Below, piece by piece: positions 44,001-56,603 of a stretch of 64,000 bases of DNA. The translations under genes were made by a program, and so were the position numbers. Within the stretch, counting starts at the first letter, position 1; the number at the start of each line of letters is the position of its first letter. Source of the stretch: Agrocybe praecox (lineage: Eukaryota > Basidiomycota > Agaricomycetes > Agaricales > Agrocybaceae). The stretch lies in NCBI GenBank assembly GCA_964017145.1, contig OZ024845.1, positions 930,001 to 994,000 of the forward strand, read 5' to 3'. The notes under the pieces were generated by a model. That model had not been told where the DNA came from and searched no databases. It saw only the letters and a program-made list of their open reading frames with translations.

Positions 44001-46120
44001 ATGACAATATCCAAGGACGACTTGAACCACTCTGGTTTAAACTCTACTCGTCAGAAACTTGATTGGGAAGACTTGAGGATAAAGAGTTTACAAAAAGGAG
44101 GATTCGGCGAGGAGAGGGTCAAATTATGGCGAGTTGGGCATAATATCTTCACTCTGTTGCTTGCTAAAGTCGGTATATGAACTAGGCCCAAGCTATTACA
44201 TATCTCAGAATCTACCATTGAAGCCTCCAAAGCATCACAGCTTGACGACAGCCCTCCACATCAAGATGAACGGCAGATTGGTCTTGACACAGACCGAAGC
44301 TTCGTTCTCTATCCAGTGGGTGGGAAACGTAGCGTTCTTTCTGCGTCCACTCGACTAAAACTATTTCTTCTCAGAACCTAAGATTGATAGGGAAGTCTTA
44401 CAGACCGACCTGAACAAACTGCTTGTTTCCCTGTTTCGCAAAAGGCCACGGCTCAATTACTTTCAGGTGCGAAGAAGCCAACGAACAGGATACATTAGAC
44501 AGCTCTAACGACGGTCATAGGGATACCATGATATAGTTACTGTTCTTTTCCTGACACTGCCTCCCGAACTACAGTTATTGTGTGCAGAGAAACTTAGCTT
44601 ACATAGATTGCGAGATTCTATGGGATCAGGCCTGGAACCCGTATTAGGGCTGCTGAGGTACTTTATTTGCCATACTTCTTTACAGCTATCTCGTGGCTCA
44701 AAGACTTACAATCTAGAGTTACCAAGAATTTGCTGCGGCTGGCAGATCCAAATTATGCAAACCTTCTTGAAAAGTATGTATATGTTCTTTAATCTGGTTC
44801 GACGATGTTACTTACTCGAAAGGTAGAACTTCCCCTCTTCCTTTCTTTGCGTTATCAAATCTCTTAACCCTCTTTGCCCATGATATGCCAACGTTGCCCC
44901 TTATTCAACATGTGTTCGATTACCTGCTTTGTCGTCCTCCCATTTCCGCGGTTTATCTTGCCACTGCAGTACGTTTTAAGTACTCCAAATTGTTATTCCG
45001 AATTTGACTCCTAGCCCAGATCATTTTGTCTCGAAAGAAGGAGGTATTACGCCTGGAAGAAGAAGACGAAGATGGAATGATTCATTCGCTTCTCAGTAGT
45101 CTGCCGCATCTCATTGATGACCCCAACGAAGAGAACGGCGAGGACGAACCACCGACATATGAAGAAGACGGAGAAGTCACTGATGCTGATAACACATTTT
45201 TCAAAGAAGAAGAACAAGCTGAAGAAAATTCATCCGTCAGCATTCTGGAGCAGCCGTCTGGACTACCTTTGGATCCTGTAGTGAAATTGGAAGATTTGGG
45301 CGATTCTCCGAACCTATCTACGGGCTTAAATATGGTTTCGGGTGTTGGGCAAGATACGACATTGCAGAGCGGCGAATTCGATACGAATACCTTAGGCGAA
45401 AAGCAAACTACCGATTCAGAAGGGATCGACAGTACGCCGGACTTGGATGAGGAAGCTGATCGCTTACCGCCGCTTCAAAGCTCGGAGATATCACAAAACA
45501 ATGTACTCGATGAGTCTATTAACCGCTCCCTGAAAATTGAAGACCATAACGTTATTCGCCCTAAACCCACCGAGCTATACTTGACGGACTTGCTCAAAGA
45601 GGCAGACGCGCTGTACAAAGCATTCCCTCCAACACATTCCAAATTGGCTCTTTCGTCCATCATGGGCCCACAAAGCGTCGTATTCACCTGGTCCGAATCT
45701 TTCTCGGGTCTACCATCAGACAACACGGCCGAAGCTATGGTATCGCATCCCGAGCTCGTTGTTTACCCATACATAGAAACAAACAATGAAGATCAGAAGG
45801 AAACTTTTTCGGACAAAGGAGCCAAGTCGTCTCGCAGGCGGCGCAAAAAACTCAGAAAATCTCCGTTTGGACAGGTGGAAAAGAAGACCATGTTGGCAGG
45901 AACTGTCCTTGTATTGGGTGTGGCTGTGGCTGTTTATGGTATGAAAGCGCGTCACGCTAATCCGGGAGGGGCTCATGGACCTCTCTCGTTCTACGGATTT
46001 GTGGATGGACGAGCGCATGTTAGCTCCGCGAAAGATTGGAAAAGGCTAGGAGGGTGGATTGGCAGTGCTCTTGCAGGTGTGAGCGAGAAGGTTCTAAATG
46101 GATTTTCGACGCGACCTTGA
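44001..46120 (+). CDS. Rab GTPase-activating protein, TBC domain, C-terminal membrane anchor (TBC1D20/Gyp8-like)
   Basis: Spliced exons read MTISKDDLNHSGL, LDWEDLRIKSLQKGGFG, then the TBC core: PKIDREVLQTDLNKLL, RPRLNYFQGYHDIVTVLFL, SGLEPVLGLLR, NLLRLADPNYANLLEK and FALSNLLTLFAHDMPTLPL. The last exon adds an acidic region of about 250 residues, a basic patch (SSRRRRKKLRKSPF) and one hydrophobic segment (TMLAGTVLVLGVAVAVYGM) near the C terminus. TBC1D20 and yeast Gyp8 share this layout and act on Rab1/Ypt1 at ER-Golgi membranes. The usual IDxDxxR arginine finger is not in its standard form: IDREVLQTDL is seen. YFQGYHD carries the glutamine finger region. Three introns needed non-obvious acceptors, but all keep phase. 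Confidence 0.8.
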
Positions 46121-46716
46121 AAGCCCATGGTGTCTCGAACTGTTCTATGTCTCCGTGGTCAATTTCTCCCTCCTACGTCCATTGCCTCTATCCGAAAATC
46201 GGGCCTTTCTTGCACTGCCATTGTCTGGATATCTCGTCTGGATCCAAGTTTGAACTGTCTGTCCGGTCTTTTCCTCATCCCAACAAAACCCGAAACGACA
46301 TGAGGCAACATCATGTTAACGCGTTCCTAATCAACTTCATCGAACTTCCGACGATTTAGGAAATCCTTGATACTGCGGAAGAGAGCAAAACGTGCTCTGT
46401 CCTCGATTACGAATCCGGTTAGGGAATCCACTCATCGGTCTACCCCAGGACTTTGTCAGACTCAATCTTTCTGCTCATTTAGATCCTTTCCGTGAATATT
46501 CCTTTAAAATTAAGGACCAAGTTTTAGTCGGCTAGCCTCTGCGCTCATATATATCGCTATGTATTTTAACACCATTAATGGGTATTGTACATATACTGTA
46601 CGTCTAGGATAATGTGTCACCGTTTCTTGTCGTTTGAATCAGCATACTAAATCCGCTTCCTTCTGAAACGAAAACTACGAATAATGCTATATTTGACTGG
46701 ATCATGATGCTGGAAA
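46121..46716. other. Convergent 3' region
   Basis: Between the stops of two convergent genes. Presumably holds both 3' untranslated regions. No gene or repeat is seen. Confidence 0.6.
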
Positions 46717-48173
46717 TCAGGCTAGAACCTCATCGATGGTTTTCTTCCCTTCCACCACTGATTGCACAATCGGCAAAGCCTTTGCGAAATCATCAAACAG
46801 GACGTGTTTGATACCTTCCCTTTGGCAGTAGACTGCTAGGTCATTTTCTCCATCAAGAATCTTCGTCTTCACAAACAAGACGTCGGCGTGTCGAGCAGCC
46901 GAGATGTCTTCATAGATTGATTTGTGTGATTGGAAGGATCCGAGTTTAGTATGAGAAGAAAATTTGAATGACGGATGTAAGACGATCTTTCTGTAAGCAC
47001 GTTTTTCTCGATTGTTACAATTTTAGAATGTACGTACCTGACACGCCATCTCCAAAGAAAAATAGAGTTGGTGGTTCGGGGAGGTTACGGTATGGGAGGA
47101 TAGCCTGGGACTTGTCATGTCCGAAGCCGCTGTGTAGTAAGCAGCAATCAGTTGACTTGCGTTCCTACTATAAGCGGTTTATTACGGAAAGAAGACATAT
47201 GTGATCGTGTTTGAGAGTGTAGAGGACGAATGCACATTCTCAGGACATGACGCCGGATGAATGTCGATGAGCATCATGTTATTATTTGAGACTACTAACC
47301 TGGACGGGTGCCTGAACTGGATTTCCCATTTTCCATCGGGTTGAACAATCACGTCGTTCGCGATAATTTCGATTTCGTTAGCATCTTCTTCGCCAACGAG
47401 GTTGGAAAGGACGGCGCGAATAAGTGGGGCCATTCCACTGTGTTTCGATTAGCTCCGACATACAAAATTATGGATCACAGTGAGCATGATTGCTCCGATG
47501 GCGAGCGTGCGCACCTTGAAACGATTATAACTGGGATATCGTTAGCCTTGCACCATCCATAGAACTCCTTAAAACCGGGGTCTAGTTTGATGTCTAGATA
47601 TTCCAGTGAAGAAATGCGTTGAGAATACGTTGTCTCATGATTAGATCATATTTAAAAAAAGGTCGGACGAACTGGTTCGGAGAATTTCCTTGCACTCTTC
47701 AAAAGTATGTCCGTTGTTGACAATGCTCTGCAACATCTTACGGAATCCATCTCTGTACGATAATAGATCTTTTCATTAGCACAGAGTTCTTCATGTAAGC
47801 CCTTTAACAATACCTGAAAGTATCGCGTCCTGCCAGGATTTCCAAGTTCCCATCCCGACGCTTGGCTTTACCGAATCCATAATTATCAGTCATATCTAGA
47901 TAGGATAGGGATTAGGATTAGCCATAGAACACTCCTTGACACTCCGTCGCATTGAGCAAGGTACACAGAGCGGTGACGTACAATCGTTTGAATCATAAGT
48001 CGTAATAGTGCCATCCCTGTTCGTCGCACAATGAATGAGTCCGCGGAACGCTAGTACAGATCAAATATCATAACAATGCAGACCAACCAGTCAGACAGGA
48101 CGACGAATTTCTTGTCCTTATGAATGGGGGGGTACGGAAGCGTGCTCTCGGGAGCTAAGTCTCCAGCCGACAT
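46717..48173 (-). CDS. HAD-superfamily phosphatase, DWDGT type (MtnX/YNL010W-like)
   Basis: ATG at 48173 (MSAGDLAPESTLPYPPI). Splicing gives VVLSDWDGTITTYDSND (HAD motif I), MTDNYGFGKAKRRDGN, FRKMLQSIVNNGHTFEECKE, DIKLDPGFKEFYGWCKAND, then IPVIIVSS (motif II Ser), GMAPLIRAVLSNLVGEED, and FFGDGVSD (motif IV), AARHADVLFVKTK and finally KKTIDEVLA before TGA at 46717-46719. This is the fungal phosphoserine-phosphatase-like/DK-MTP-1-P-phosphatase branch. Yeast YNL010W is the nearest type I know, and its substrate is not firmly established. At least eight short introns. No damage is seen. Exon borders were not all checked for phase. Confidence 0.75.
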
Positions 48174-48618
48174 GATTGTAAAGAGGAGAATAGGATATTT
48201 CGGAAAATTTGAATCGATGGCAACATATTGCCCATTAATGCACTAGCCCACATCTTATCTTATCTTATCTGCCGGATCTGCCGAATAGCCGGAGGTTGGG
48301 TGAAAAAGAAAACACTGGATTAATCATTAAATAAGGATAGTAATTGATACAGTGGGTTATGTACACGACGAGAATGATAGCAAGAATGTAAGGTGCGAGG
48401 ATAGATACAAGGTGCCGATAAATATCCATACAGATCTAGAGGAAATCGACGTCAAAGCAGGGGGAATGGTTGGCATTTATGTGGCGGGAAGTGAGGAGCT
48501 AGGATACAATAGACGAAAGTAGTTCAAACAAAGCAAAGATCTAAGTGACGGTGACGACAAGATTATGGTAAGAAAGCGAGGAAACAAAAAAAATGAGAGG
48601 AAGGAATCCTATCATGGA
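48174..48618. other. Intergenic, includes a CTTAT repeat
   Basis: Contains the HAD gene promoter on one side and the inositol oxygenase 3' end on the other. A short (TCTTA)n run sits near 48250-48270. No gene. Confidence 0.6.
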
Positions 48619-49860
48619 TTACCAGTCGAGAACGGGGGGGAAGAATTTTGCGATTAATCCTTGGTAGTAGGGCTTGAGTTTCTCGACGTCGCATGGTTCA
48701 TCGGATTTGCTGTAGAGATCGTAAGGGTTGAAGGCTTTGACGGCCTTGAGAATTTCGATATCTTTTTCGTTGGTGAGATGAGAATAAGCGCCTTCTCTGT
48801 GCCATGGGTAGAAACTGTGATAACGGATCATGGCCAGCGCTTCGGCAGGCAGGGTAGATTGATCTTTGAGAACGTTGTAAAGGTACTATAACGAGAATAG
48901 GAGATAGTAAATCAAGAGTGACAGAACATGGGGTGGATGGACAATGCGTACCTCATCGTGTCCCCACGAGAGCATGACATTATCAAGCCCGCAGTGTGGC
49001 TTGTAGACGCCGTACTCAGTCGAGTATACTGCATCATACGAGTCGGGGTTGTTGACGAATGTTTCGGGGTAGATAATTTTATCGGAAAACTTGCACCCAA
49101 CAACTGTTAGGAAATATGTCAGTACACCCTCCTTGCGGGTTTATCTGGTAAGATATATTTACCGAAAGTATCCTATTGAACATGGTCCCATGAGTAATGC
49201 CTTATGCTTGTGACTGTGGAGAATCACTTACACCAACGACATCCCATTGACCCTCTGCTCCAAAAAGTAGGAGAAGTTTTCCAAGATCGTGGAGCAGGCC
49301 AGTCACCTGCATCCACTCGGGCTTTCCATCTCTTCGAATAGCTTCAGCTGTTTGCAGGAGGTGTTCAATTTGGGACATGCTCGTCTAAACAAATGTTAGG
49401 GATGTTGCTATAGACGTTGATAGGACGGAAACAAACATCGGGATCGGAGTCATCGATGATGGTGTTGAGCATTTCAATGGCTTCCCAAACGCCCATACGA
49501 GCGCGTTTTATGCTTTTGAAGTCGACACGGGCTTTAACGTTGTATGCCACCGTTTGTTTTTCTACGCATGTCTGGTCAGTAATGCGAGAGTGTCCGAAGG
49601 AAAAAGAAAATCACCATGTTGCTCCTTGTAAAATGACTTGACGCGATCACAAGCAGATTCATAGTCGCGGAATTTTGATTTATCTTTGTTTTCGTCGAAT
49701 TCGGATTCCGCATTCCACATCTTTCCTCTAATGACGTTCACTAAAGACAGGCGCGTTAACAACGTTCACGAAGAGGTTGGGATAGAAACTCACCTTCGTC
49801 TATCGCGTCGGAAGTGGCATCAAGCTCACGACCAAGGCTGGAGACGATTGCTTCGGGCAT
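48619..49860 (-). CDS. MIOX: Myo-inositol oxygenase
   Basis: ATG at 49860 ([19 protein letters not shown]). Exons then read [132 protein letters not shown] and [19 protein letters not shown], ending PVLDW-stop at 48619. The HD pair in LLHDLGK and the His residues in HLLQ, WGHDE and YHSFYPWH are the di-iron ligands. The enzyme cleaves myo-inositol with O2 to D-glucuronate in the cytosol. Length (about 310 residues) is as expected. The next gene on the same strand is an aldo-keto reductase that could reduce glucuronate. Confidence 0.95.
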
Positions 49861-51366
49861 TATGATTTTAGAGTAGGGAAAAGATTAAATCGAGGAGGGA
49901 AGGTTGTTGGTTCCGCTGAAAAGAAATCTTGGCTTTTATAATTCCAAGCACAGGAGATCTGGATCAAAAGAAAAATGTTGATCCAATCGGCGATTGGCAC
50001 GGAGCCAATGTAGCACATAATGATAACAGATAAAAGGGTTTCATGATTCATCGGAAATCTATGCACGGAATGGGCGTAAGCAAAAAGGGGATCAACCTCC
50101 CTTCAAAGTTCAATCATTGAATCAACTCGTAAATAAACAGCCCCCGTGACAGTGGCCACGTGTTCTCATGAGCAGCCTCGCATGGCCGTCGCATGGCATT
50201 GGCAGAGCAACCATGTCCCTGGACCATGAGCAGTCGAGGAACGTCAACTACGAACGGAACAGACGTTTATGGATCATCTACGACTAGGACGACCGTTAGC
50301 ATATCGAATAGGCTCAAATCCTGTAAGTGCACTGGCAATATGGATACGCCGACATTTACTACGTCGTTCTAATCCTAAGCCGTGCAGGGTATGTATCTCT
50401 TCGTGCAAATACCGAAAAACATTCGGGCAATAGAAAAAAGCTTGACACGCATATGTATGTTAAATTTATGTCAACGGAGGTGGCTTATTGACCACATACC
50501 TAGTACTATCATATGCAGCTGGTTGCCGACCATGACAATGGCAGCGGCCAACATCGCAAATTTCCTAGAAAAACTTGTCCGGTATATTGAATGACGTCCA
50601 GCACGTTCCTAGGCATCCATTTGCGGGAAATCGCCGTCGATTGAGTGCCGTACCTGAGCTACTGTCCATGGCCGCCTTAAGGCTATACTTGCATTGTAGC
50701 TAGTTACTAGTTACCGGTGGATTGGTATTTGGAGATATCATAACATTGTGATTCAGCGTTGTTGTGTACGTATAGTCGTACTCTATCAGGTAGTTTGAAA
50801 TTCAATTGCTATGTTGTAGTATGCATCATATCTCCTGCTCTAAATTTAAGCGCTTGCATAAATGTCAGTTCGGTTTCAATTTTCATACAAATTTCCTTGG
50901 GGAATATGTAGTTATGTTTGCATTTAATCGTCTAGTTTACTCCGCTCAGCAAATGTTAGGTCAAACTCGACGTCGGTCAAGACCTCACAAATTGAAAGTA
51001 ACATTCCACTTATACGTACAAAAATGGAACGGTTTTAATTTCTAGTTGGTTTTGGTTATGATCATGATGAACTAGCAAAATCATTATGCATCTGCATATA
51101 AAGTTGAAACCCCGGTCTAACGTTGGAGGCCTTAAAACTTTATTAATCTTTCAAGCGAAATTGTTCAATCGTAGCATAATAAATGAAGTATTTAACAATA
51201 CGGGTGCTCCGTTTACAAGTAACAGTGAGTCAGTGATAACTTCGGTTTATTTATTTATTCCTCCCTCCAACGACCAATCAAGACTACGTACATTTCTCAC
51301 TCACACTCAAACGAGAGGCGGCCAGTTCTCAAACCCTAGGTCAACAGCTATATAGAAACAGATGGA
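49861..51366. other. 1.5 kb intergenic, no gene seen
   Basis: The first 100-200 bp is the inositol oxygenase promoter. The remainder has only short overlapping frames without domain signals and no repeats matching other parts of the window. Confidence 0.55.
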
Positions 51367-52901
51367 TCAGTAAGCAAGCATATGCTTCATATAAATAGAG
51401 TACGTACGCCAAGGTGGGGTGATGAACCTGCAACGTCAGAAAAGGAATGGATAGACGGAATCAGTCAGTTGCAATTACAATAGAAAAAGGTTCAAACAAA
51501 GACACACCTCTTCTGTTTTCCAGCTGCTGCGAGCCCGTCGAGCTCTTTAATATCGGCCGCGTCGAGGACCTCGGCAGCCTTGAGAGCTCCTGTGAAGTTA
51601 GTTTCGATGCGCGCTGGTGTGACGGACTTTGGGAGCGCGACGATCTCCTTTGCGACTAAAAGATCATTTTCCGCCACAGGAAACAGTTGAGCCGCGAGCC
51701 TCTGACGCCGCGAGGAGATATTGGAACGTACCAAGATAGCCCAACAGAATGTCCGCGGCTTGCAAAGAGTGTTTCGACGCTAAACCCAATACAACTTCGT
51801 CGGTCAAGAGGGGTGAATTGGTAGATCCAAGGGGAGAGTATGCTTGAGGTACGATTTTCTTAGACTTGAGGTATTCCAGGAGTTTATGCTGGGGGTTGTA
51901 CACGTGAATCTCGAGCTGTGCCCATGGGTCGACGCCCGCGGGTAAGAAACGGGTTTGAAGTGAATTTATTGAAGTATTTCACTTACCTGATTCACAACCG
52001 GAATAATCTCAGCTGTGGGCAGGATCTCTTCCAGCTTTGTCTCGGAGAAGTTGGAGACGCCAATCGACTTGACTTTGCCTATAGAGTGGAGTAGTTAGAC
52101 CGCCGCCGCATTAGCGTGTCATGCACCCCGTTCACAAGACGCGGAACAATTTTGAGCTCACCCTTCTTCACCATTTCTTCCATTTGCTTCCAAGTGTCCT
52201 TTAACTTCCACTCGTGGTATACATCTCGTTTTCCATTGGGAAGTAAGGGGAAGACGGGGTGGTTGCCCTTGGGATTAAGTGGCACCGGCCAATGGACAAG
52301 GTACACTGTTCAAACGTTCAAAATTTTAGAGTTTTTGGCTTCAATTCCGACAGGTGGTGCAAAATACTCACAGTCAACATAGTCAGTGCCAAGATTGGCA
52401 AGCGTTTCGTCCAGACATGCTTCAACGCGGTTGTGGTATGTTCCCCAAAGCTTACTGGTGACCTGCGTGGGTAAAGCAAGGAAAGCGTGACAAATGTTGT
52501 CAGTGTCGTGCACGATAGAATCTCCATTGAATGTCGCCTTACAAAAATCTCGGATCTAGGGACGCCAGAGGCGCGAATTCCCTCTCCCACCTCTTTCTCG
52601 TTTCCATAGGCCCTACACAATTGGAATGCAGGGTCAGCCAAAGAGCAAATCAGCTCACGAGGGTATGCTTCTCACCATGCACAATCGACGTGTCTGTATC
52701 CTACGTCCTTGATAGCGTAAGCTACCGCACTAGCAACCTCGCCCGGTTTCGACTGCCAGGTTCCTAAGATAAGGCGACCCTAGTCATCAGTGCCGTCCTC
52801 CTCAGGACCAAGAGATGGTATGTAGGATGCTACTCGCCTAATCCAATCAATGGAATTTCAGTGCCATTGTTAAGCTTTATCGTAGGTCCTCCAGCAGTCA
52901 T
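51367..52901 (-). CDS. Aldo-keto reductase (AKR, GCY1/glucuronate-reductase type)
   Basis: ATG at 52901 ([20 protein letters not shown]). Exons give [130 protein letters not shown] and [19 protein letters not shown]. The catalytic tetrad is visible as Asp (HVDCA), Tyr (WAYGN), Lys (TSKLW) and His (LVHWP); NADPH phosphate-binding residues lie in PKSVTP. The fungal enzymes of this group reduce glyceraldehyde, galacturonate or glucuronate. The last small exon reads FITPPW and a short tail to TGA at 51367-51369; that end is less certain. Next to inositol oxygenase on the same strand. Confidence 0.88.
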
Positions 52902-54012
52902 GTCTTTACGTGTTAATCAGATATGGGAGAATCGATGGAGATCAGGATGATCCTTTGCGAAGCAGTGCGTCTTTTATCGGAAGGCGATAGCGTCATGGCG
53001 CGCAGACGATCCGAGCGGTCCGCCGGTCTATCTCTGCCGACACCCCTATGTTTTATACCGCAACCCGTGCTCGGTGTTATTTAAATGTCGAGCAACTTCC
53101 TTAGGTTTCCACGCCGAGGAGTATGAGTTCGAGTTGCATACGTTATATCGCCCACTATAGTCAAGGATTGCGGGACGTATAGATCATAGCACTGAGCTGT
53201 TCGAAATCAAAAGTCAAGACTCAATATTATTATCACATTGAAGCGTACTTTGAGGAGTGTTCACACTGCACCAATGGATGTCATTCCTTTGCTGGGCCTT
53301 CTGGAAATACTCATAATGGACACCAAATAGCCAGTGGCACATCTGAAGGGGGAGGAACTTCATGAAATGACGACCACTTTCGTCCTTCCTGTCCAGTGAC
53401 TGATTCACGGTAGGGTTATCCGAAGCCAGCACACAGCAATCATTCATAAAGCCTCGCCATTCTCCGCCTTGGCCATAAGATTTGTTGATGCAATGACGCA
53501 AGGGCGAGGACTAGTAGAGGAAGAAAGGTGTTTCAAATTCGCAAATAAGAAGCCGTTGTGAAGTAGCAGTGCACATTAATGCACCTTTGCTGTTCAAAAG
53601 GATATCTACCTTACATACCTCCTGATGCTTTATTCCGCCGATGGCACTACGCCGTGATGAAGTTGAAAAAGCGTTTAAGAGTCACGCATGGGTCCTGTAA
53701 ATATTTGTATGTTAGTAATGTCCTGTGAAGAAAATTGGAATTTATATACCTTGGTAGGAATATGGTCTTAAAATTTTCCAGGTGGCGAAGTTGTTCTCTT
53801 CAGAGTTAGTCGTTCAAGTGTCAGAATCAAATTGACATGATTCTGGTGTCATTCGCGACCGGTCACATCCCGTGGCTGTGACAGTATGTACTAACAGGAC
53901 TCTCTTGCAAGTCATTGTGCACAGAGTCTGCGAGTAAGTATTTTAAATGGTACTATTAACAAGCCTTTAGCACTACATCTGAGCGTCTAAATGTAGTGAC
54001 CTAATTTTTCAG
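52902..54012. other. Intergenic, no gene supported
   Basis: Contains the aldo-keto reductase promoter. A 95-codon minus frame at 53214-53501 has no start context, intron signals or recognised domain and is not called. The stretch near 53800-53990 has no obvious features. Confidence 0.5.
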
Positions 54013-55839
54013 CTATCTGTTGCCTGCTTTCCCAGATTCCTTCTTGCCAGCTTTCACAACTCGGGTCATGATTTTGACTTGCTCAGCAACTTGCCGAAGT
54101 GTACCAACAACTTCACGGTTTCCGTCGACGAATCCGAACTCAGAGTATGTAAGACCTTCTTCTATAGCGAATTGTTTTACAAGCTCACTAGCTCGACGCA
54201 GGTTGTGACGTGATAGCCGAGGAAATAGATGGTGGGTGACCTGCAGATGCAGACCTCCATGAATGAACTCTATGGACTCTCCACAGATAACGTCCGTCGT
54301 AGTGCGCAGCTGCCTATGCGGGAAACTCTCCGCCGGTCCTAAATCTGCTGTAGACATACTGAAGTGGGACAGCACAAGCTGACCCAAAAAAATACATCAA
54401 TGCACCAGGTTAATTTTATTAGAAAGACATTCGACTACAGGATATACTCACCTGAACGTGCAGTGGACTCGTTGCTGCATGGCTGACAATCAGGTAGGCA
54501 AAAGCCATCTTCCATGAGCCGCACCCGTACAGAACCTTACCATACCACACCCAGAAGAAAATAAGACCGATAATCTCCAGTCTCAATGCCCAACTCCCGC
54601 CCCGCGCTCGTTTGGTATCGAAGAACTTTTGGTAGAGGAAAGCGTAGGAGTTGGTGTATAAGTTGAATCGGGCGAACACCATGACGACATAGAATATCTT
54701 GTGTTGGGTCCGCAAGATAACTTTGGCGACGCGATCGAATTTGAAGGAACGCTTATAGTACGAGGACCACAAGGAGTCGAAAAAAGCTGGCGAAATGGCA
54801 AAAAAGGGAACATACTCGATGTCTGGATCACTGAAGAAGGATAAGAAGGTGAGGTATATTCTCAGACAAATAGCGCTAGATTGCTTACTGAGATGGATGG
54901 TTCGTGACCACTGCTAGATGTAAGTTTCTCTTCCGAGCATGGTGTATCCTGAAGATGGCTTACAATGATGAACATTATGATTCTGCAGGACAAAAGAAAT
55001 TTAACACTGGAAACGCACACAAAACGGAACTGAAAACATACATGTACCCACCACCCGATACTAAGACCACCAATGAAGTCGGCCACAACAGTTGCTATGA
55101 TGCGGTCCAGAGTCCAGTTGTGGGTTACGCCCATGTGGCCTAGATCATGGGCAGAGAAAGACAGTTGATGCCAGAAGAGCCCGAGAAATACTGCAGAGGT
55201 GATAAACCACTGCTGAGCGTACGCATAGGCAGAACAGGACGCCAGCAACGCATAGCGAATCATTTCTGGGCCGTAACCAGAAATGTAACGCGTTTGGTAG
55301 AGTCCTGCATCTACGATGCGTTTGTGCAGGTCTTTGTAGGCCTTCGAATGCCGTGCTTGTTGTTTCAATGACACAGTTGATGACTGCGGTTGGATGCATT
55401 CCTTGGTTGGTCCCGATGTCTTCCCGTTTCTGACGTTCTCAACCAGAAGTCCAGACGACGTTCTTGAGGGTTCCGATCCATGCTCGCTAAATAACTCGTG
55501 CGCCTCCTTATACCACTCCATCTCGCCTCCCAGTCCTCGTTTGCTAATCCAGCCAACAGCTATTGGAGGTAAGAACGGTTCCCATATTCCATCGCCATTG
55601 AGCTCAACTTGGCCTACTGAATACTTGGGTATAAGCTGCATAGTATCGTCTTGGTGGTTTGCCGCAATTTCGTCAGTCGCATCACGCCCAACAAAATGGA
55701 GCAGAGCCAAAGCTCCCCCTGGATGTGCATTCAGCCATTTAGGAGGGATCGACAGAATGTGGCCATTGTATATAATGAGGGTCTCTCCTTCGAGAATGCG
55801 ACTAGCGACCTTCTCTCTCGACCAAAGAGGTCCATCCAT
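54013..55839 (-). CDS. Delta-8 sphingolipid desaturase with N-terminal cytochrome b5 domain
   Basis: ATG at 55839 (MDGPLWSREKVASRILEG). The cytochrome b5 heme motif HPGG is at about residues 39-42, with the second His near residue 62 (AANHQDD). The fatty-acid desaturase domain follows with His boxes HDLGH (about residue 240), HNVHH (after splicing around 55010) and QVTHH in GLHLQVTHHLFPRLSRHN. The first residue of the last box is Gln, as in front-end desaturases. DPDIEYVP-type text and several membrane segments lie between. These enzymes insert the delta-8 double bond into the long-chain base of glucosylceramides at the ER. The C-terminal exon ends KAGNR-stop at 54013. Length and motif order are complete. 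Confidence 0.88.
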
Positions 55840-56603
55840 AGGTGTATGTTTCTAAAAGGCGTGGGAATGACACCTGACAATGGACAACGAGTGAATATCT
55901 CCGATCTCCGACCTTCCCCTTTTTGTGGGTTTGTCGGCAAACTCGGAGTACCTGGAAGACAACAGAAAAGGATAAGATCAATGTAATCCTATTCACAGAG
56001 GAGTCTTGTCCTTGACCCGCAAGCGGATCGGCGGCGCTTAAACACCTTCCAGAAATGGAATTAAATACCAAATACGGAATGTCTTTTGAGCGTCCTCACC
56101 CAGTGTGTGGAATTGATGGCTAAGTCTCATAATGCATTCATAATGCAGCAACCAAGGTCTACTTTCCCCTCCACCTGCTATTTCCGCAAAAATTCGTACT
56201 CACTCACTCACATTTCTTTCAAAAATCTCTTTTACGTTCGAACGATCGACGCTAGCTAATTTCTATCTCCACTTCAATGCGTACACAGTACAGCAACAAG
56301 ATCCCCATAAGTTCTACGCTCGGCGTTGACGGTGTTTGATGTAAATCTACTGAGGTCAATCAGGCCTATTTATATAAACGGCGTGTAACGCCGAATGGAC
56401 AGAACTATTATTAGCATGCGTAAGAGCGAAGAATAGAAGGTCGACAGAGAGACTTAATCATCATGCTGAGAGTTTCAAGCGAAACAATGGAAAATGAATT
56501 GCACTAATAATCCAATTGCCTACTACAAGGAACGGTAGAAGAACACTTTTGGAAGACTATAGACGCGTACAATGCACTCTATAGGTTGCATGCATTCAAT
56601 GTA
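55840..56603. other. Intergenic between desaturase and RTA1 gene
   Basis: Promoter side of the desaturase and 3' side of the RTA1 gene. No coding signal or repeats. Confidence 0.6.

Noticed and set aside
45475..46018. Minus-strand frames of 83-100 codons
   Set aside because: Shadows of the TBC-gene last exon, which has the acidic region, basic patch and membrane anchor.
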